Positions 47,070-55,650 of a stretch of 64,000 nt of DNA are shown piece after piece. Position 1 is the stretch's first letter. Each line of letters starts with the position of its first letter. The notes under the pieces were generated by a model. That model searched no databases and was not told the origin of the DNA. It saw only the letters and a list, made by a program, of their open reading frames with translations. The position numbers and the translations under genes are program-made. The stretch is taken from contig NZ_CACVCG010000090.1 of the NCBI RefSeq assembly GCF_902729435.1, positions 9,300-73,299 on the forward strand. Reading direction: 5' to 3'. The DNA is from Magnetospirillum sp. UT-4. Lineage in GTDB: Bacteria; Pseudomonadota; Alphaproteobacteria; Rhodospirillales; Magnetospirillaceae.

Positions 47070-47570
47070 ATGAGAGTTCTTGGCCTCGACCCAGGTTTGC
47101 GTACCACCGGCTGGGGCATCGTCGATGCCGAGGGCTCGTCGCTGCGCCATGTGGCCGACGGGGTGGTGAAGTCGGACGATTCGCTGTCCCTGGCCGAGCG
47201 GCTGGTGCAACTGCATCGCGGCATCCAGGCGGTGATCGCCGAGTGGCGCCCCGACCAGGCGGCGGTGGAGCAGACCTTCGTCAACAAGAACCCGGAAAGC
47301 ACCCTGAAGCTGGGCCAGGCCCGGGGCGCGGTGATGCTGGCGCCGGCGCTGGCCGGGCTGGCGGTGGGGGAGTACAGCCCGGCCGCGGTCAAGCAGGCGG
47401 TGGTCGGCACCGGCCGGGCGGCCAAGGATCAGGTGGGGATGATGGTGCGCACGCTGCTGCCCGGCTGCCTGGTGAAAAGCCCCGACGCCGCCGACGCGTT
47501 GGGCGTCGCCATCTGCCACGCCCACCATCTGGGAACGAAGCGCCGGCTGGCGCGGGCGGTGGCGGGATGA
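47070..47570 (+). CDS. ruvC: Holliday junction endonuclease RuvC
   Basis: A 166-residue resolvase that cuts four-way junctions moved by RuvAB. It has the catalytic Asp7 in LGLDPGLRTTGWGIV, the second acidic residue in VEQTFVNKNPESTLKLGQARG, and the C-terminal acidic pair in SPDAADALGVAICHAHH. A ggaagg site precedes the ATG. It lies upstream of ruvA, with a repeat of about 90 bases between them. Confidence 0.96.
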   Translation: MRVLGLDPGLRTTGWGIVDAEGSSLRHVADGVVKSDDSLSLAERLVQLHRGIQAVIAEWRPDQAAVEQTFVNKNPESTLKLGQARGAVMLAPALAGLAVGEYSPAAVKQAVVGTGRAAKDQVGMMVRTLLPGCLVKSPDAADALGVAICHAHHLGTKRRLARAVAG

Positions 47571-47588
47571 CCCAAGCACCGGGATTCC

Positions 47589-47676
47589 CCCCCACCCCAA
47601 CCCTCCCCCACAAGGGGGGAGGGGGCTCTTTCCAACCTTCCCCCTCCCCCTTGATGGGGGAGGGTTGGGGTGGGGG
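47589..47676. repeat. Palindromic repeat between ruvC and ruvA
   Basis: The terminal 21-base arms (47589-47609 and 47656-47676) are perfect inverse complements, with two internal hairpins. The right half and the next 19 bases (to 47695) nearly duplicate 47002-47056 before ruvC. Confidence 0.8.
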
Positions 47677-47709
47677 TGATTCCGCGACGATGCCGACGAA
47701 GGCCCTGCC

Positions 47710-48342
47710 ATGATAGCCAAACTGAAGGGCCTGATCGACACGCTGGGCGACGATTTCGCGGTGGTGGACGTGAACGGCGTCGGCTACCTGGTGTTCTGCT
47801 CGGGGCGCACCCTGGGGCGGCTGCAGCCGGGCGCGGCGGCGGCGCTGCACGTGGAGACCCATGTGCGCGAGGATCACATCCACCTCTACGGCTTCCTCGA
47901 GGCCGGCGAGCGCGACTGGTTCAACCTGCTGACCACGGTGCAGGGGGTGGGGGCCAAGGTGGCGCTGGCGATCCTGACGGTGGCGACGCCGGACCAGTTG
48001 CTGCAGACCATCGCCGCCCAGGACAAGGCCATCCTCACCCGTGCCTCGGGGGTCGGGCCGAAGCTGGCGGTGCGCATCCTCACCGAGCTCAAGGACAAGG
48101 CCGGGCGCATGGCGCTGGGCGCCTTCGCGCCGGCCTCCGGGCCGGTGGCCGCCGCCGGTGCGCCGGTGCCGGCGGGCGGCGCGCTGGAGGACGTGGTCTC
48201 GGCCCTGGTCAATCTGGGATACCGCCGGCTGGAGGCGTTCGAGGCGGCCGGGGTGGCGTCGCGCGAGCTGGGTGAGGGCGCCGATGTGGGCGCCCTGATC
48301 CGCCAGGCGCTGAAGGTGCTGGGCAAGGATCTGGCGCGATGA
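47710..48342 (+). CDS. ruvA: Holliday junction helicase subunit RuvA
   Basis: A 210-residue junction-binding protein. It has the N-terminal OB-fold ([26 protein letters not shown]), helix-hairpin-helix motifs ([17 protein letters not shown] and [13 protein letters not shown]), a flexible linker and a C-terminal RuvB-binding domain ([15 protein letters not shown]). An aagg site precedes the ATG. The stop overlaps ruvB by four bases. Confidence 0.96.
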   Translation: MIAKLKGLIDTLGDDFAVVDVNGVGYLVFCSGRTLGRLQPGAAAALHVETHVREDHIHLYGFLEAGERDWFNLLTTVQGVGAKVALAILTVATPDQLLQTIAAQDKAILTRASGVGPKLAVRILTELKDKAGRMALGAFAPASGPVAAAGAPVPAGGALEDVVSALVNLGYRRLEAFEAAGVASRELGEGADVGALIRQALKVLGKDLAR

Positions 48343-49376
48343 CCCGGGTGGTCTCCCCCGAACAGGCGCCCGGCGAGGCCGAGACCCATCTGCGGCCGCA
48401 GACCCTGGGCGACTTCATCGGCCAGAAGGCGGTGCGCGAGAACCTGAAGATCTTCATCGAGGCGGCGCGGGCGCGCGGCGAGGCCCTCGACCACACCCTG
48501 TTCCACGGCCCGCCCGGCCTGGGCAAGACCACCCTGGCCCAGATCGTCGCCCGCGAGCTGGGGGTGGGCTTCCGCGCCACCTCGGGTCCGGTCATCGCGC
48601 GGGCCGGCGACCTGGCGGCGCTGCTGACCAACCTGGAGCCGCGCGACGTCCTGTTCATCGACGAGATCCACCGCCTCAATCCCGCCATAGAGGAAGTGCT
48701 CTATCCGGCCATGGAGGACTTCCAGCTCGACCTCATCATCGGCGAGGGGCCGGCGGCGCGCTCGGTGCGCATCGAGCTGCCGCCCTTCACGCTGGTCGGC
48801 GCCACCACCCGCTCGGGGCTGCTGACCACGCCCCTGCGGGAACGCTTCGGCATTCCCTGCCGCATGAACTTCTACACCCCCGACGAACTGGAACTGATCG
48901 TCCGCCGCGGCGCCCGCGTGCTCGGCTTCGACCTCACCGCCGAGGGCGCGGCCGAGGTGGCGCGGCGCTCGCGCGGCACGCCCCGGGTGGCCGGCCGGCT
49001 GCTGCGGCGGGTGCGCGACTTCGCGGCGGTGGCGGGCAAGAGTCCGGTGGACGCCCCGGTGGCCGATGCCGCCCTGACCCGGCTGGAGGTCGACCAACTC
49101 GGCCTCGACGCCATGGACCGCCGCTACCTCGCCTGCATCGCCGAGAATTACGGCGGCGGGCCGGTGGGCGTCGACACCCTGGCCGCCGCCCTGTCGGAAA
49201 GCCGCGACACCATCGAAGAGGTGATCGAGCCCTTCCTGCTGCAGCAGGGCATGATCCAGCGCACCCCCCGGGGGCGCATGCTGTCGGCTTCGGGGTTCAA
49301 GCACATCGGCCTCAACCCGCCCCGCGAGGTGCTGGTGCAGCTGGATCTGCTGGCGCGCGAGGAGGACGGGGAATGA
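48339..49376 (+). CDS. ruvB: Holliday junction branch-migration ATPase RuvB
   Basis: A 345-residue AAA+ motor that drives branch migration with RuvA. It has Walker [14 protein letters not shown] (about 56-64), Walker [11 protein letters not shown], sensor 1 [18 protein letters not shown], and a C-terminal winged helix ending RTPRGRMLS. The N-terminal [12 protein letters not shown] is conserved. Both ends overlap neighbouring coding sequence by four bases. Confidence 0.97.
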   Translation: MTRVVSPEQAPGEAETHLRPQTLGDFIGQKAVRENLKIFIEAARARGEALDHTLFHGPPGLGKTTLAQIVARELGVGFRATSGPVIARAGDLAALLTNLEPRDVLFIDEIHRLNPAIEEVLYPAMEDFQLDLIIGEGPAARSVRIELPPFTLVGATTRSGLLTTPLRERFGIPCRMNFYTPDELELIVRRGARVLGFDLTAEGAAEVARRSRGTPRVAGRLLRRVRDFAAVAGKSPVDAPVADAALTRLEVDQLGLDAMDRRYLACIAENYGGGPVGVDTLAAALSESRDTIEEVIEPFLLQQGMIQRTPRGRMLSASGFKHIGLNPPREVLVQLDLLAREEDGE

Positions 49377-49939
49377 GCGGATGGTGCAGGACTCCCTCCC
49401 CCCTCGTGGGGGAGGGTCGGGGTGGGGGGGGAACCCCCGGCTGCGTGCCGGGCGGCACCCCGACCCCGACCCTCCCCCATCAAGGGGGAGGGGGTAGAGT
49501 CCACAAACACCAGGTCCGCGTCTATTGGGAGGACACCGATGCCGGCGGCATCGTGTACCATTCCAACTACCTCAATTTCGCCGAGCGGGCGCGCACCGAG
49601 ATGGTGCGCACCCTCGGCATCCGGCAATCCGATCTGGCCGCGGGCGGCAAGGGGCACGCCTTCGCCGTCCGGCATATGGGGGTGGACTTCCTGAAGCCCG
49701 CCCGCCTGGACGATCTGCTGGAGGTCGAGACGGCGGTGGTGGAGGTCGGGGGGGCCTCCATGGAACTGGCCCAGATCATCAGCCGACTTGACGACGGCGC
49801 CGTTTTGGTGCGTCTCCAGGTGCGGCTGGCGTATATCAGCCTGGCGGACGGGAAGCCTGCGCGCATTCCGCCCGGGCTGAAGGCTCCGATGCAGGCCCCG
49901 ATGCAGGCAAAAGTGAACGAGACGAACGAAAGGCTTTAG
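49373..49939 (+). CDS. ybgC: Tol-Pal-associated acyl-CoA thioesterase, N-terminus from a repeat
   Basis: A hotdog-fold thioesterase whose core begins near residue 45 ([30 protein letters not shown], with the catalytic Asp in EDTDAGG) and ends with [19 protein letters not shown]. The ATG overlaps the ruvB stop (ATGA), but the first 40 or so residues ([11 protein letters not shown]... [11 protein letters not shown]) are a translation of an intergenic palindromic repeat. No ATG, GTG or TTG lies between the repeat and the core, so the extension seems to be translated; GTG codons at 49406 and 49445 fall inside the repeat. YbgC links phospholipid metabolism to the Tol-Pal system encoded next. Confidence 0.88.
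   Translation: MSGWCRTPSPLVGEGRGGGGTPGCVPGGTPTPTLPHQGGGGRVHKHQVRVYWEDTDAGGIVYHSNYLNFAERARTEMVRTLGIRQSDLAAGGKGHAFAVRHMGVDFLKPARLDDLLEVETAVVEVGGASMELAQIISRLDDGAVLVRLQVRLAYISLADGKPARIPPGLKAPMQAPMQAKVNETNERL
49394..49494. repeat. Palindromic repeat in frame within ybgC
   Basis: Arms ccctcgtgggggagggtcggggtg and ccccgaccctcccccatcaaggg are inverted around a gcgtgccgggcggcac centre. It belongs to the same family as the elements before ruvC and ruvA, but lies wholly inside an open frame and contains no stop in that frame. Confidence 0.8.
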
Positions 49940-49943
49940 TGTC

Positions 49944-50669
49944 ATGGACTCTGTGCAAGCGGTGCAACTGGCGGGCTCGGTGGCCGAACACGACCTGTCG
50001 ATGTGGGCCCTGTTCCTGCGGGCGGACATCATCGTCAAGGCGGTGATGGTGTCCCTGATCCTGGCCTCGTTCTGGTGCTGGGCGATCATCTTCGACAAGC
50101 TGATGCGCCTGCGTTCGCTGTGGCAGCGGGCCGAGCAGTTCGAGGAAAGCTTCTGGTCCGGCGGCTCGCTGGAAGAGCTTTACGACCGCATCGGCGCCCG
50201 CCCGCTCGATCCCATGTCGGCCATCTTCGTCGCCGCCATGCGCGAATGGCGGCGCTCGGCGGCCAAGGGCCTGTCGGACCGCGAGGCGACCCGGGTCAGC
50301 CTGCCGCAGCGCATCGACCGGGTGATGCACGTCACCCTGGGTCGCGAGATGGACATTCTGGAACGGAACCTGGGCGTTCTCGCCTCGGTCGGCTCGACGG
50401 CGCCGTTCATCGGCCTGTTCGGCACCGTCTGGGGCATCATGAACTCGTTCCAGTCCATCGCCGCCACCAAGAACACCAGCCTGGCGGTGGTCGCCCCGGG
50501 CATCGCCGAGGCGCTGTTCGCCACCGCTCTCGGGCTGGTCGCCGCCATTCCGGCGGTGATCGCCTACAACAAGGTCTCCAACGATCTCGACCGCTACGCC
50601 AAGCGGCTCGAGAACTTCTCGGGCGAGTTCGGCGCCATCCTGTCGCGCCAGCTCGAGGAGAAGGTCTGA
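49944..50669 (+). CDS. tolQ: TolQ, proton-channel subunit
   Basis: A 241-residue inner-membrane protein of the ExbB/MotA family. Three hydrophobic helices (about 30-50, 140-160 and 175-195) and the segments LGVLASVGSTAPFIGLFGTVWGIMNSF and APGIAEALFATALGLVAAIPAV identify TolQ. With TolR it uses the proton gradient to energise TolA for outer-membrane constriction at division. It starts five bases after ybgC; its stop overlaps the tolR start by one base. Confidence 0.96.
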   Translation: MDSVQAVQLAGSVAEHDLSMWALFLRADIIVKAVMVSLILASFWCWAIIFDKLMRLRSLWQRAEQFEESFWSGGSLEELYDRIGARPLDPMSAIFVAAMREWRRSAAKGLSDREATRVSLPQRIDRVMHVTLGREMDILERNLGVLASVGSTAPFIGLFGTVWGIMNSFQSIAATKNTSLAVVAPGIAEALFATALGLVAAIPAVIAYNKVSNDLDRYAKRLENFSGEFGAILSRQLEEKV

Positions 50670-51133
50670 TGGGAGCCTCCGTCGGCCCGCGCAAGGGGAC
50701 GGGGCGCCAGCGCCATCGGCCGGTGGCCGAGATCAACGTCACCCCCATGGTCGACGTCATGCTGGTGCTGCTGGTCATCTTCATGGTGACGGCGCCGCTG
50801 CTCACCGCCGGCGTCCAGGTCGATCTGCCCAAGACCGAGGCGGCGCCCATCAAGGGCGACGACCAGCCGCTGTCGGTGACCGTCGACGCCCATGGCGAGA
50901 TCTGGATCCAGGAGACCAAGGTCACCCTCGACGAGCTGGTGCCGAAACTGCAGGCCATCACCGCCCAGAAGCCCGAGACCCGCATCTTCGTCCGCGGCGA
51001 CAAGTCCATCGATTACGGCCGGGTGATGGAGGTGATGGGCACCCTGGGCGGCGCCGGCATCGCCAAGGTGGCGCTGGTCACCGAGATGAAGCAGGGCGAG
51101 ACCAAGCCCGTCGCCGGCAAGGGGGCGCGCTAG
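50669..51133 (+). CDS. tolR: TolR, proton-channel subunit
   Basis: A 154-residue ExbD-family protein. One membrane helix (about 22-42) carries the proton-conducting Asp in AEINVTPMVDVMLVLLVIFMV. The periplasmic domain has DLPKTEAAP and IFVRGDKSIDYGRVMEVMGTL. It partners TolQ. The start overlaps the tolQ stop (TGATG), indicating coupling. A slightly longer, Lys-rich C-terminal tail precedes tolA. Confidence 0.95.
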   Translation: MGASVGPRKGTGRQRHRPVAEINVTPMVDVMLVLLVIFMVTAPLLTAGVQVDLPKTEAAPIKGDDQPLSVTVDAHGEIWIQETKVTLDELVPKLQAITAQKPETRIFVRGDKSIDYGRVMEVMGTLGGAGIAKVALVTEMKQGETKPVAGKGAR

Positions 51134-51142
51134 CGCATCATC

Positions 51143-52054
51143 ATGGAAATGCGGCGCGAAAGCTTCGTCTTCTCGGCAATCCTGCACCTCGTCGTGGCCC
51201 TGGTCGCGCTGTTCGGGCTGCCGCAATTCTTCCGCGATCCGCCGCCGGTCGAGACCCCCATCGTGGTCGATCTGGTGCCCATCGGCGCCAAGACCAACCC
51301 GCCGCCCAAGCAGGCCGAGGAGGTCCAGCCCGAGCCCGCCAAGCCCGAGCCCAAGCCCGAGCCGCCCAAGCCGGAACCGCCGCCACCACCCAAGCCGCCC
51401 GAGCCGACGCCGCCGCCGCCGCCCAAGCCGGAGCCGGCCCCGACGCCGAAACCCGAGCCCAAGCCTGAACCCAAGCCGGAACCCAAGCCGGAACCGAAGC
51501 CCGAGCCCAAGCCCAGCGCCGACCAGCTGCTCAAGGACCTGAAGCCGCCGCCGAAGCCCAAGCCGGCCGACGACGTGGATTCGCTGCTCAAGTCCATCGA
51601 CAAGAGTAAGCCGAAGACCAATCCGCTGGACGATCTGCTGAAGACCGCCGAGAAGTCCAAGCCGGCGACCCAGGACCAGGGCACCAACCCGAAACCGCAG
51701 AGCGTCAAGGGGTCGAACCAGCACAACCCGCTGGAGCCGGTCTCGATGACCGAGATGGACCGCATCCGCGCCCATGTGGAGAAGTGCTGGACGCCCCCGG
51801 CCGGCGCCAAGGACGCCGACAAGATGGCCGTCGCCATCCGGGTGTTCGTGCTGCCCGATGGTGGCGTCGTCGATGCCCAGATCGTCGACAAGCCCATGTT
51901 CGCCGATTCGTTCTGGCAGGCGGCCGCCGACAGCGCGCGGCGCGCGGTGCGGACCTGCAGCCCGCTTCCCATTCCGGCGGACAAGTACGATTCACTGAAG
52001 AATGGCGGCCTGGTGCTGAATTTCGACCTCAGCAAGGCGATGAAGGGGCGATGA
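51143..52054 (+). CDS. tolA: TolA, envelope-spanning protein
   Basis: A 303-residue protein. One N-terminal helix (about 9-28, [21 protein letters not shown]) anchors a Pro/Glu/Lys-rich rod (about 50-130) made of PEPKPEP repeats, then a charged helical stretch. A C-terminal TolA/TonB-like domain (about 210-300) begins [23 protein letters not shown] and holds paired cysteines (KCW and RTCSPLP). The rod replaces the long alpha-helical domain II of E. coli TolA. It transmits TolQR energy to Pal and TolB at the outer membrane. Its stop overlaps the next gene (ATGA). Confidence 0.92.
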   Translation: MEMRRESFVFSAILHLVVALVALFGLPQFFRDPPPVETPIVVDLVPIGAKTNPPPKQAEEVQPEPAKPEPKPEPPKPEPPPPPKPPEPTPPPPPKPEPAPTPKPEPKPEPKPEPKPEPKPEPKPSADQLLKDLKPPPKPKPADDVDSLLKSIDKSKPKTNPLDDLLKTAEKSKPATQDQGTNPKPQSVKGSNQHNPLEPVSMTEMDRIRAHVEKCWTPPAGAKDADKMAVAIRVFVLPDGGVVDAQIVDKPMFADSFWQAAADSARRAVRTCSPLPIPADKYDSLKNGGLVLNFDLSKAMKGR

Positions 52055-52419
52055 TCGGCAAGACCGCGCTGATGGCGGCCGGGCTGCTCGGCCTCTTCGC
52101 CCTGCCGGCCTTGGGCCAGACCGGGATCGACCGCCTGCAGCTCTATCTCAGCCGGTGCTGGACGCCGCCGTCCAGTTCCCCCAAGACCGAATCCATCGAG
52201 GTACGGATCTTCACCGACCGCCAGGGCAACGTCCTCGACGCGGCGCCCAACCCGCCCCCCGGCGCCGATTCGGTGGTCCGCGCCCTGGGCAACGCCGCCG
52301 CCAATGCGGTGAGGAAATGCAGCCCGCTGCCCATGTCCCCGGAGTTGGCCGAGCAGGTCTCCGGCGGGCGCCTGGTGTTCCGCTTCGATCCCCGCCCGCT
52401 CCACCTTCGGGGGCAGTGA
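52051..52419 (+). CDS. Secreted TolA C-terminal-domain paralogue
   Basis: A 122-residue protein with a cleavable signal peptide ([22 protein letters not shown]) and no other membrane segment. The mature part is a copy of the TolA domain III pattern: [23 protein letters not shown], then [18 protein letters not shown] and GRLVFRFDP align with KCWTPPAG..., [15 protein letters not shown] and GGLVLNFDL in TolA. It should be a free periplasmic TolA-III-like protein able to compete for, or scaffold, TolB or Pal contacts. The ATG overlaps the tolA stop and tolB follows. I know no established name or function. Confidence 0.82.
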   Translation: MIGKTALMAAGLLGLFALPALGQTGIDRLQLYLSRCWTPPSSSPKTESIEVRIFTDRQGNVLDAAPNPPPGADSVVRALGNAAANAVRKCSPLPMSPELAEQVSGGRLVFRFDPRPLHLRGQ

Positions 52420-52517
52420 GAGCGCCCGGCACCCGGACACCAAACCATGCCTTGCCCTTGCCCCAATCGTCGTGTTTCCTTGCCGCCAATTGCTCGCCGA
52501 CCGACAGGGTATGCCTC

Positions 52518-53855
52518 ATGCTGATCCGACTTCGCGCTCTTGCCGCCACGCTGGCCTTCGCTTTCCTTGCCGCCGCCGCGCCGGCGCCGGCGGCCGCCGA
52601 AGTGCGCATCGACATCACCCGCGGCCACATGAAGCCGCTGCCCATCGCCGTCCCCGAATTCTTCGGCGCCGGGCCGCAGGAAGGCCAGCTGGGCCGCGAC
52701 ATCGCCCGCGTGGTGGCGGCCGACCTCGAGCGCTCGGGCCTGTTCAAGCCCATCGACAACCGCGCCTTCATCCAGAGCGTGGCGGCGCTGCAGGCCGGAC
52801 CGCGCTTCCCCGACTGGAAGCAGATCAACGCCGAGGCGCTGGTCCAGGGCAAGGCCGAGATGGGGCCGGACGGCCGCATGCGGGTCGAGTTCCGGCTGTG
52901 GGACGTGTTCTCCGAGCAGCAGATGGCGGGGCAGGTCTTCACCGCGTCGCCGGCCGGCTGGCGCCGCGTCGCCCACCTGATCGCCGATGCCGTCTACAAG
53001 CGCATCACCGGCGAGGACGGCTATTTCGACACCCAGATCGTCTACATCTCCGAGACCGGGCCGAAGAACGACCGCAGGAAGCGCCTGGCGATCATGGACC
53101 AGGACGGCGAGAACCACCGCTTTCTCACCGATGGCGCCGACCTGGTGCTGACCCCGCGCTTCTCGCCGACCGCGCGCGAGATCACCTACATGTCGTATTT
53201 CCGCGGCACGCCGCGGGTCTACGTGCTCAACATCGACACCGCGCGGCGCGAGCTGCTGGGCGACTTCCCCGGCATGACCTTCGCGCCCCGGTTCTCGCCC
53301 GACGGCAACAGCGTGGTCATGAGCCTGGCCCAGGACGGCAATACCGAGCTCTATACCCTCAACCTGCTGAACCGGCAGAAGCGCCGCCTGACCAACCATC
53401 CGGCCATCGACACCTCGCCCAGCTATTCGCCCGACGGCGCGCGGATCGTCTTCAATTCCGACCGCGGCGGCGCCCAGCAGCTTTACGTCATGGACAGCAG
53501 CGGCGCCGGCGTGCAGCGCATCAGCTTCGGCGACGGCCGCTATGCGACTCCGGTATGGAGCCCGCGCGGCGACCTCATAGCATTCACCAAGATGAAGGGC
53601 GGCGAATTCTTCATCGGCGTGATGCGTCCCGACGGCTCCGACGAGCGCCTGCTGGCCCAGGGATTCCTCGTGGAAGGCCCGACCTGGGCGCCCAACGGCC
53701 GCGTGCTGGCGTTCTGGAAGGAAGGCCCGTCGGACGAACGCGGCCGGGGCATGACCGCCAAGCTCTATACCATCGACTTGACCGGTTTCAATGAACGTCA
53801 GGTGGTCACTCCTCTGGATGGCTCCGATCCTGCGTGGTCCCCCTTGATTCCCTAG
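52518..53855 (+). CDS. tolB: TolB, periplasmic beta-propeller
   Basis: A 445-residue protein with a signal peptide (about 1-27, cleavage near AAAEV). The N-terminal domain has [10 protein letters not shown] and [16 protein letters not shown] six-bladed propeller shows repeated motifs such as [35 protein letters not shown] and [19 protein letters not shown]. TolB binds Pal and, through its N-terminus, TolA. The start is inferred from the signal peptide; the ribosome-binding site is weak. It belongs to the tol operon. Confidence 0.95.
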   Translation: MLIRLRALAATLAFAFLAAAAPAPAAAEVRIDITRGHMKPLPIAVPEFFGAGPQEGQLGRDIARVVAADLERSGLFKPIDNRAFIQSVAALQAGPRFPDWKQINAEALVQGKAEMGPDGRMRVEFRLWDVFSEQQMAGQVFTASPAGWRRVAHLIADAVYKRITGEDGYFDTQIVYISETGPKNDRRKRLAIMDQDGENHRFLTDGADLVLTPRFSPTAREITYMSYFRGTPRVYVLNIDTARRELLGDFPGMTFAPRFSPDGNSVVMSLAQDGNTELYTLNLLNRQKRRLTNHPAIDTSPSYSPDGARIVFNSDRGGAQQLYVMDSSGAGVQRISFGDGRYATPVWSPRGDLIAFTKMKGGEFFIGVMRPDGSDERLLAQGFLVEGPTWAPNGRVLAFWKEGPSDERGRGMTAKLYTIDLTGFNERQVVTPLDGSDPAWSPLIP

Positions 53856-54033
53856 AACCATCTTAGTATAGTCCGCGCCGAACAGGATTTTTTCCGATGG
53901 CAGGGGCATGGTTTGCCGCTGCCGTCGGAAAGTCGTATCGGTTGGTCATGTGAAAGATCGCGCCGGCCGTGAGTTCCCAAGGTTCAAATCCTCTTTCCTA
54001 TCCCTGAGTTCCATTGAGGGGGAGTCCTCAAAT

Positions 54034-54525
54034 ATGAAACTGCGTTTCCTGAGCATCTTCGCCGCCGCCGCCCTGCTCGCGGCCTGTGAGTCGGCCCCCG
54101 AAGCCACCGGTGCCAAGGCCGGTGCCGGCGCCGCTCCGCCCGTCGCTGCCAAGCCCAGCATCGTTCCGGGCTCGGAGCAGGACTTCATCGCCAATGTCGG
54201 CGACCGCGTCTTCTTCGACTATGACAAGTCGGCGCTGCGCACCGACGCCAAGGCCACCCTGGACAAGCAGGTCGCCTGGCTGAAGAAGTACCCGACCTAC
54301 AAGATGACCATCGAGGGTCACGCCGACGAGCGCGGCACCCGTGAGTACAACCTCGCCCTGGGCGAGCGTCGTGCCAATTCGGTCAAGGAGTACATGGTCG
54401 GTGCCGGCCTTCCCAAGGACCGTATCAAGACCATCTCCTACGGCAAGGAGCGTCCGGTCGCCCTCGGCTCGAACGAGGCCGCCTGGTCGCAGAACCGCCG
54501 TGGCGTGACCGTGCTGAGCAAGTAA
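54034..54525 (+). CDS. pal: Pal, peptidoglycan-associated lipoprotein
   Basis: A 163-residue outer-membrane lipoprotein. The signal peptide ends in the lipobox LLAAC with lipidated Cys18. An Ala/Pro linker precedes the OmpA-like domain with VFFDYDKSALRTDA and the peptidoglycan-binding IEGHADERGTREYNLALGERRA. It anchors the outer membrane to peptidoglycan and is the terminal partner of TolA/TolB. A gaggggga site precedes the ATG and a strong terminator follows. A longer reading from 53908 lacks a signal at its start. Confidence 0.96.
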   Translation: MKLRFLSIFAAAALLAACESAPEATGAKAGAGAAPPVAAKPSIVPGSEQDFIANVGDRVFFDYDKSALRTDAKATLDKQVAWLKKYPTYKMTIEGHADERGTREYNLALGERRANSVKEYMVGAGLPKDRIKTISYGKERPVALGSNEAAWSQNRRGVTVLSK

Positions 54526-54554
54526 GCTTCAGCCGTTCATCGACATGATGATGG

Positions 54555-54609
54555 GGCGCCCGCCCTTCCGAAGGTCCCACGACCCTCGGAATCGGCGGGC
54601 GCCTTATTT
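54555..54609 (+). terminator. Terminator after pal
   Basis: A perfect 10-bp stem (ggcgcccgcc / ggcgggcgcc) with a second inner stem (ttccga...tcggaa) is followed by ttattttt. It is the clearest intrinsic terminator in the window and closes the tol-pal transcript, though cpoB follows on the same strand. Confidence 0.9.
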
Positions 54610-54680
54610 TTGCCGGTAAGCTCTTCCAAGGTGGTCCCGCCAATCCGGGACCCCTTCCCGTGTCCGACGAGGTCAATGCC

Positions 54681-55646
54681 GTGCGACGCATCCTGATCCC
54701 TTCCGTCCTGGCGACGCTCCTTGCCGCCGCCTCGCCTGCCTTTGTCCAGCCCGCCTTCGCCCAGTACGACTCCAACCGCGCCCTGTTCGACCGCATCGAG
54801 CGCCTCGAGCGCGATCTCCAGATGATGCAGGCGCAGTCGGCCCGCGGCGGCATGGTCATCACCTCGCCGTCGGCGGGTGGCGCGGTGGCGCCGCGCGCCG
54901 CCGACACGGCACCGCTGCCGAGCGGCATGGCCGCCCGCCTGGACGACCGCGTCGACCAGCTCGAGGAATTGGTGCGCCAGCTGACCGGCAAGCTGGAGGA
55001 GGCCAACTTCAAGGCCAACCAGGCGGTCAAGCAGATGGAACGGCTGCAGGCCGACATCGACCTGCGCTTCAAGGACCTGCAGGCGGCCCAGCCGGGTGGC
55101 GCCCAGCTCGCCATGCCGGCCACCGGAGCCACCACCCCGTCCAAGGGCGCCGAGACCCCCGGCGGCGCGCCCGGGCCGCAGACCCTGGGCACCATGCCCG
55201 AGAAGGACATGAAGAAGCTGCTGCCAACGGCCCAACCTGCCCCCGCCGTGGCGGCGCCCAAGACCCCGCAGGGCGTCTACGACGAGGCCTACGCCGCCGC
55301 CCAGCGCGGCGACTTCGCCTCGGCCGAGCGCGGCTTCCAGGAGTTCCTCGACAAGAGCCCCAAGCACGAGCTGGCCGGCAATGCCAGCTACTGGCTGGGC
55401 GACATCGCCTTCAACCGCAAGGATTACGGCGCCGCCGCCGGCACCTTCCTCGAGGCCTACAAGAAGTATCCCAAGCACGGCAAGGCGCCGGACATGATCT
55501 ACAAGGCCGGCTCCGCCTTCGGCCTGATGGGGAAGAAGAAGGAGGCCTGCACCGCCTTCACCATCCTCTACCAGGACCACCCCAACATGCCCGACCGGGT
55601 CAAGCGCGCCGCCGCCGCGGAACGGCAGAAGTACGACTGCAAGTAG
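54681..55646 (+). CDS. cpoB: CpoB (YbgF), Tol-Pal accessory periplasmic protein
   Basis: A 321-residue protein with a signal peptide (about 1-28, cleavage after AFAQ). A trimerising coiled coil follows (about 30-55 and 85-130), then a Pro/Ala linker, and a C-terminal tetratricopeptide domain (about 205-318) beginning VYDEAYAAAQRGDFASAERGF. CpoB coordinates peptidoglycan synthesis with Tol-driven constriction. The GTG at 54681 is preferred because gagg lies eight bases upstream and the signal peptide begins there; a GTG at 54660 is the alternative. Confidence 0.9.
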   Translation: MRRILIPSVLATLLAAASPAFVQPAFAQYDSNRALFDRIERLERDLQMMQAQSARGGMVITSPSAGGAVAPRAADTAPLPSGMAARLDDRVDQLEELVRQLTGKLEEANFKANQAVKQMERLQADIDLRFKDLQAAQPGGAQLAMPATGATTPSKGAETPGGAPGPQTLGTMPEKDMKKLLPTAQPAPAVAAPKTPQGVYDEAYAAAQRGDFASAERGFQEFLDKSPKHELAGNASYWLGDIAFNRKDYGAAAGTFLEAYKKYPKHGKAPDMIYKAGSAFGLMGKKKEACTAFTILYQDHPNMPDRVKRAAAAERQKYDCK

Positions 55647-55650
55647 GCCG

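Noticed and set aside
51340-51520. Tandem DNA repeat as a separate element
   Set aside because: The repetition simply encodes the Pro-Glu-Pro-Lys rod of TolA; codons vary within it.
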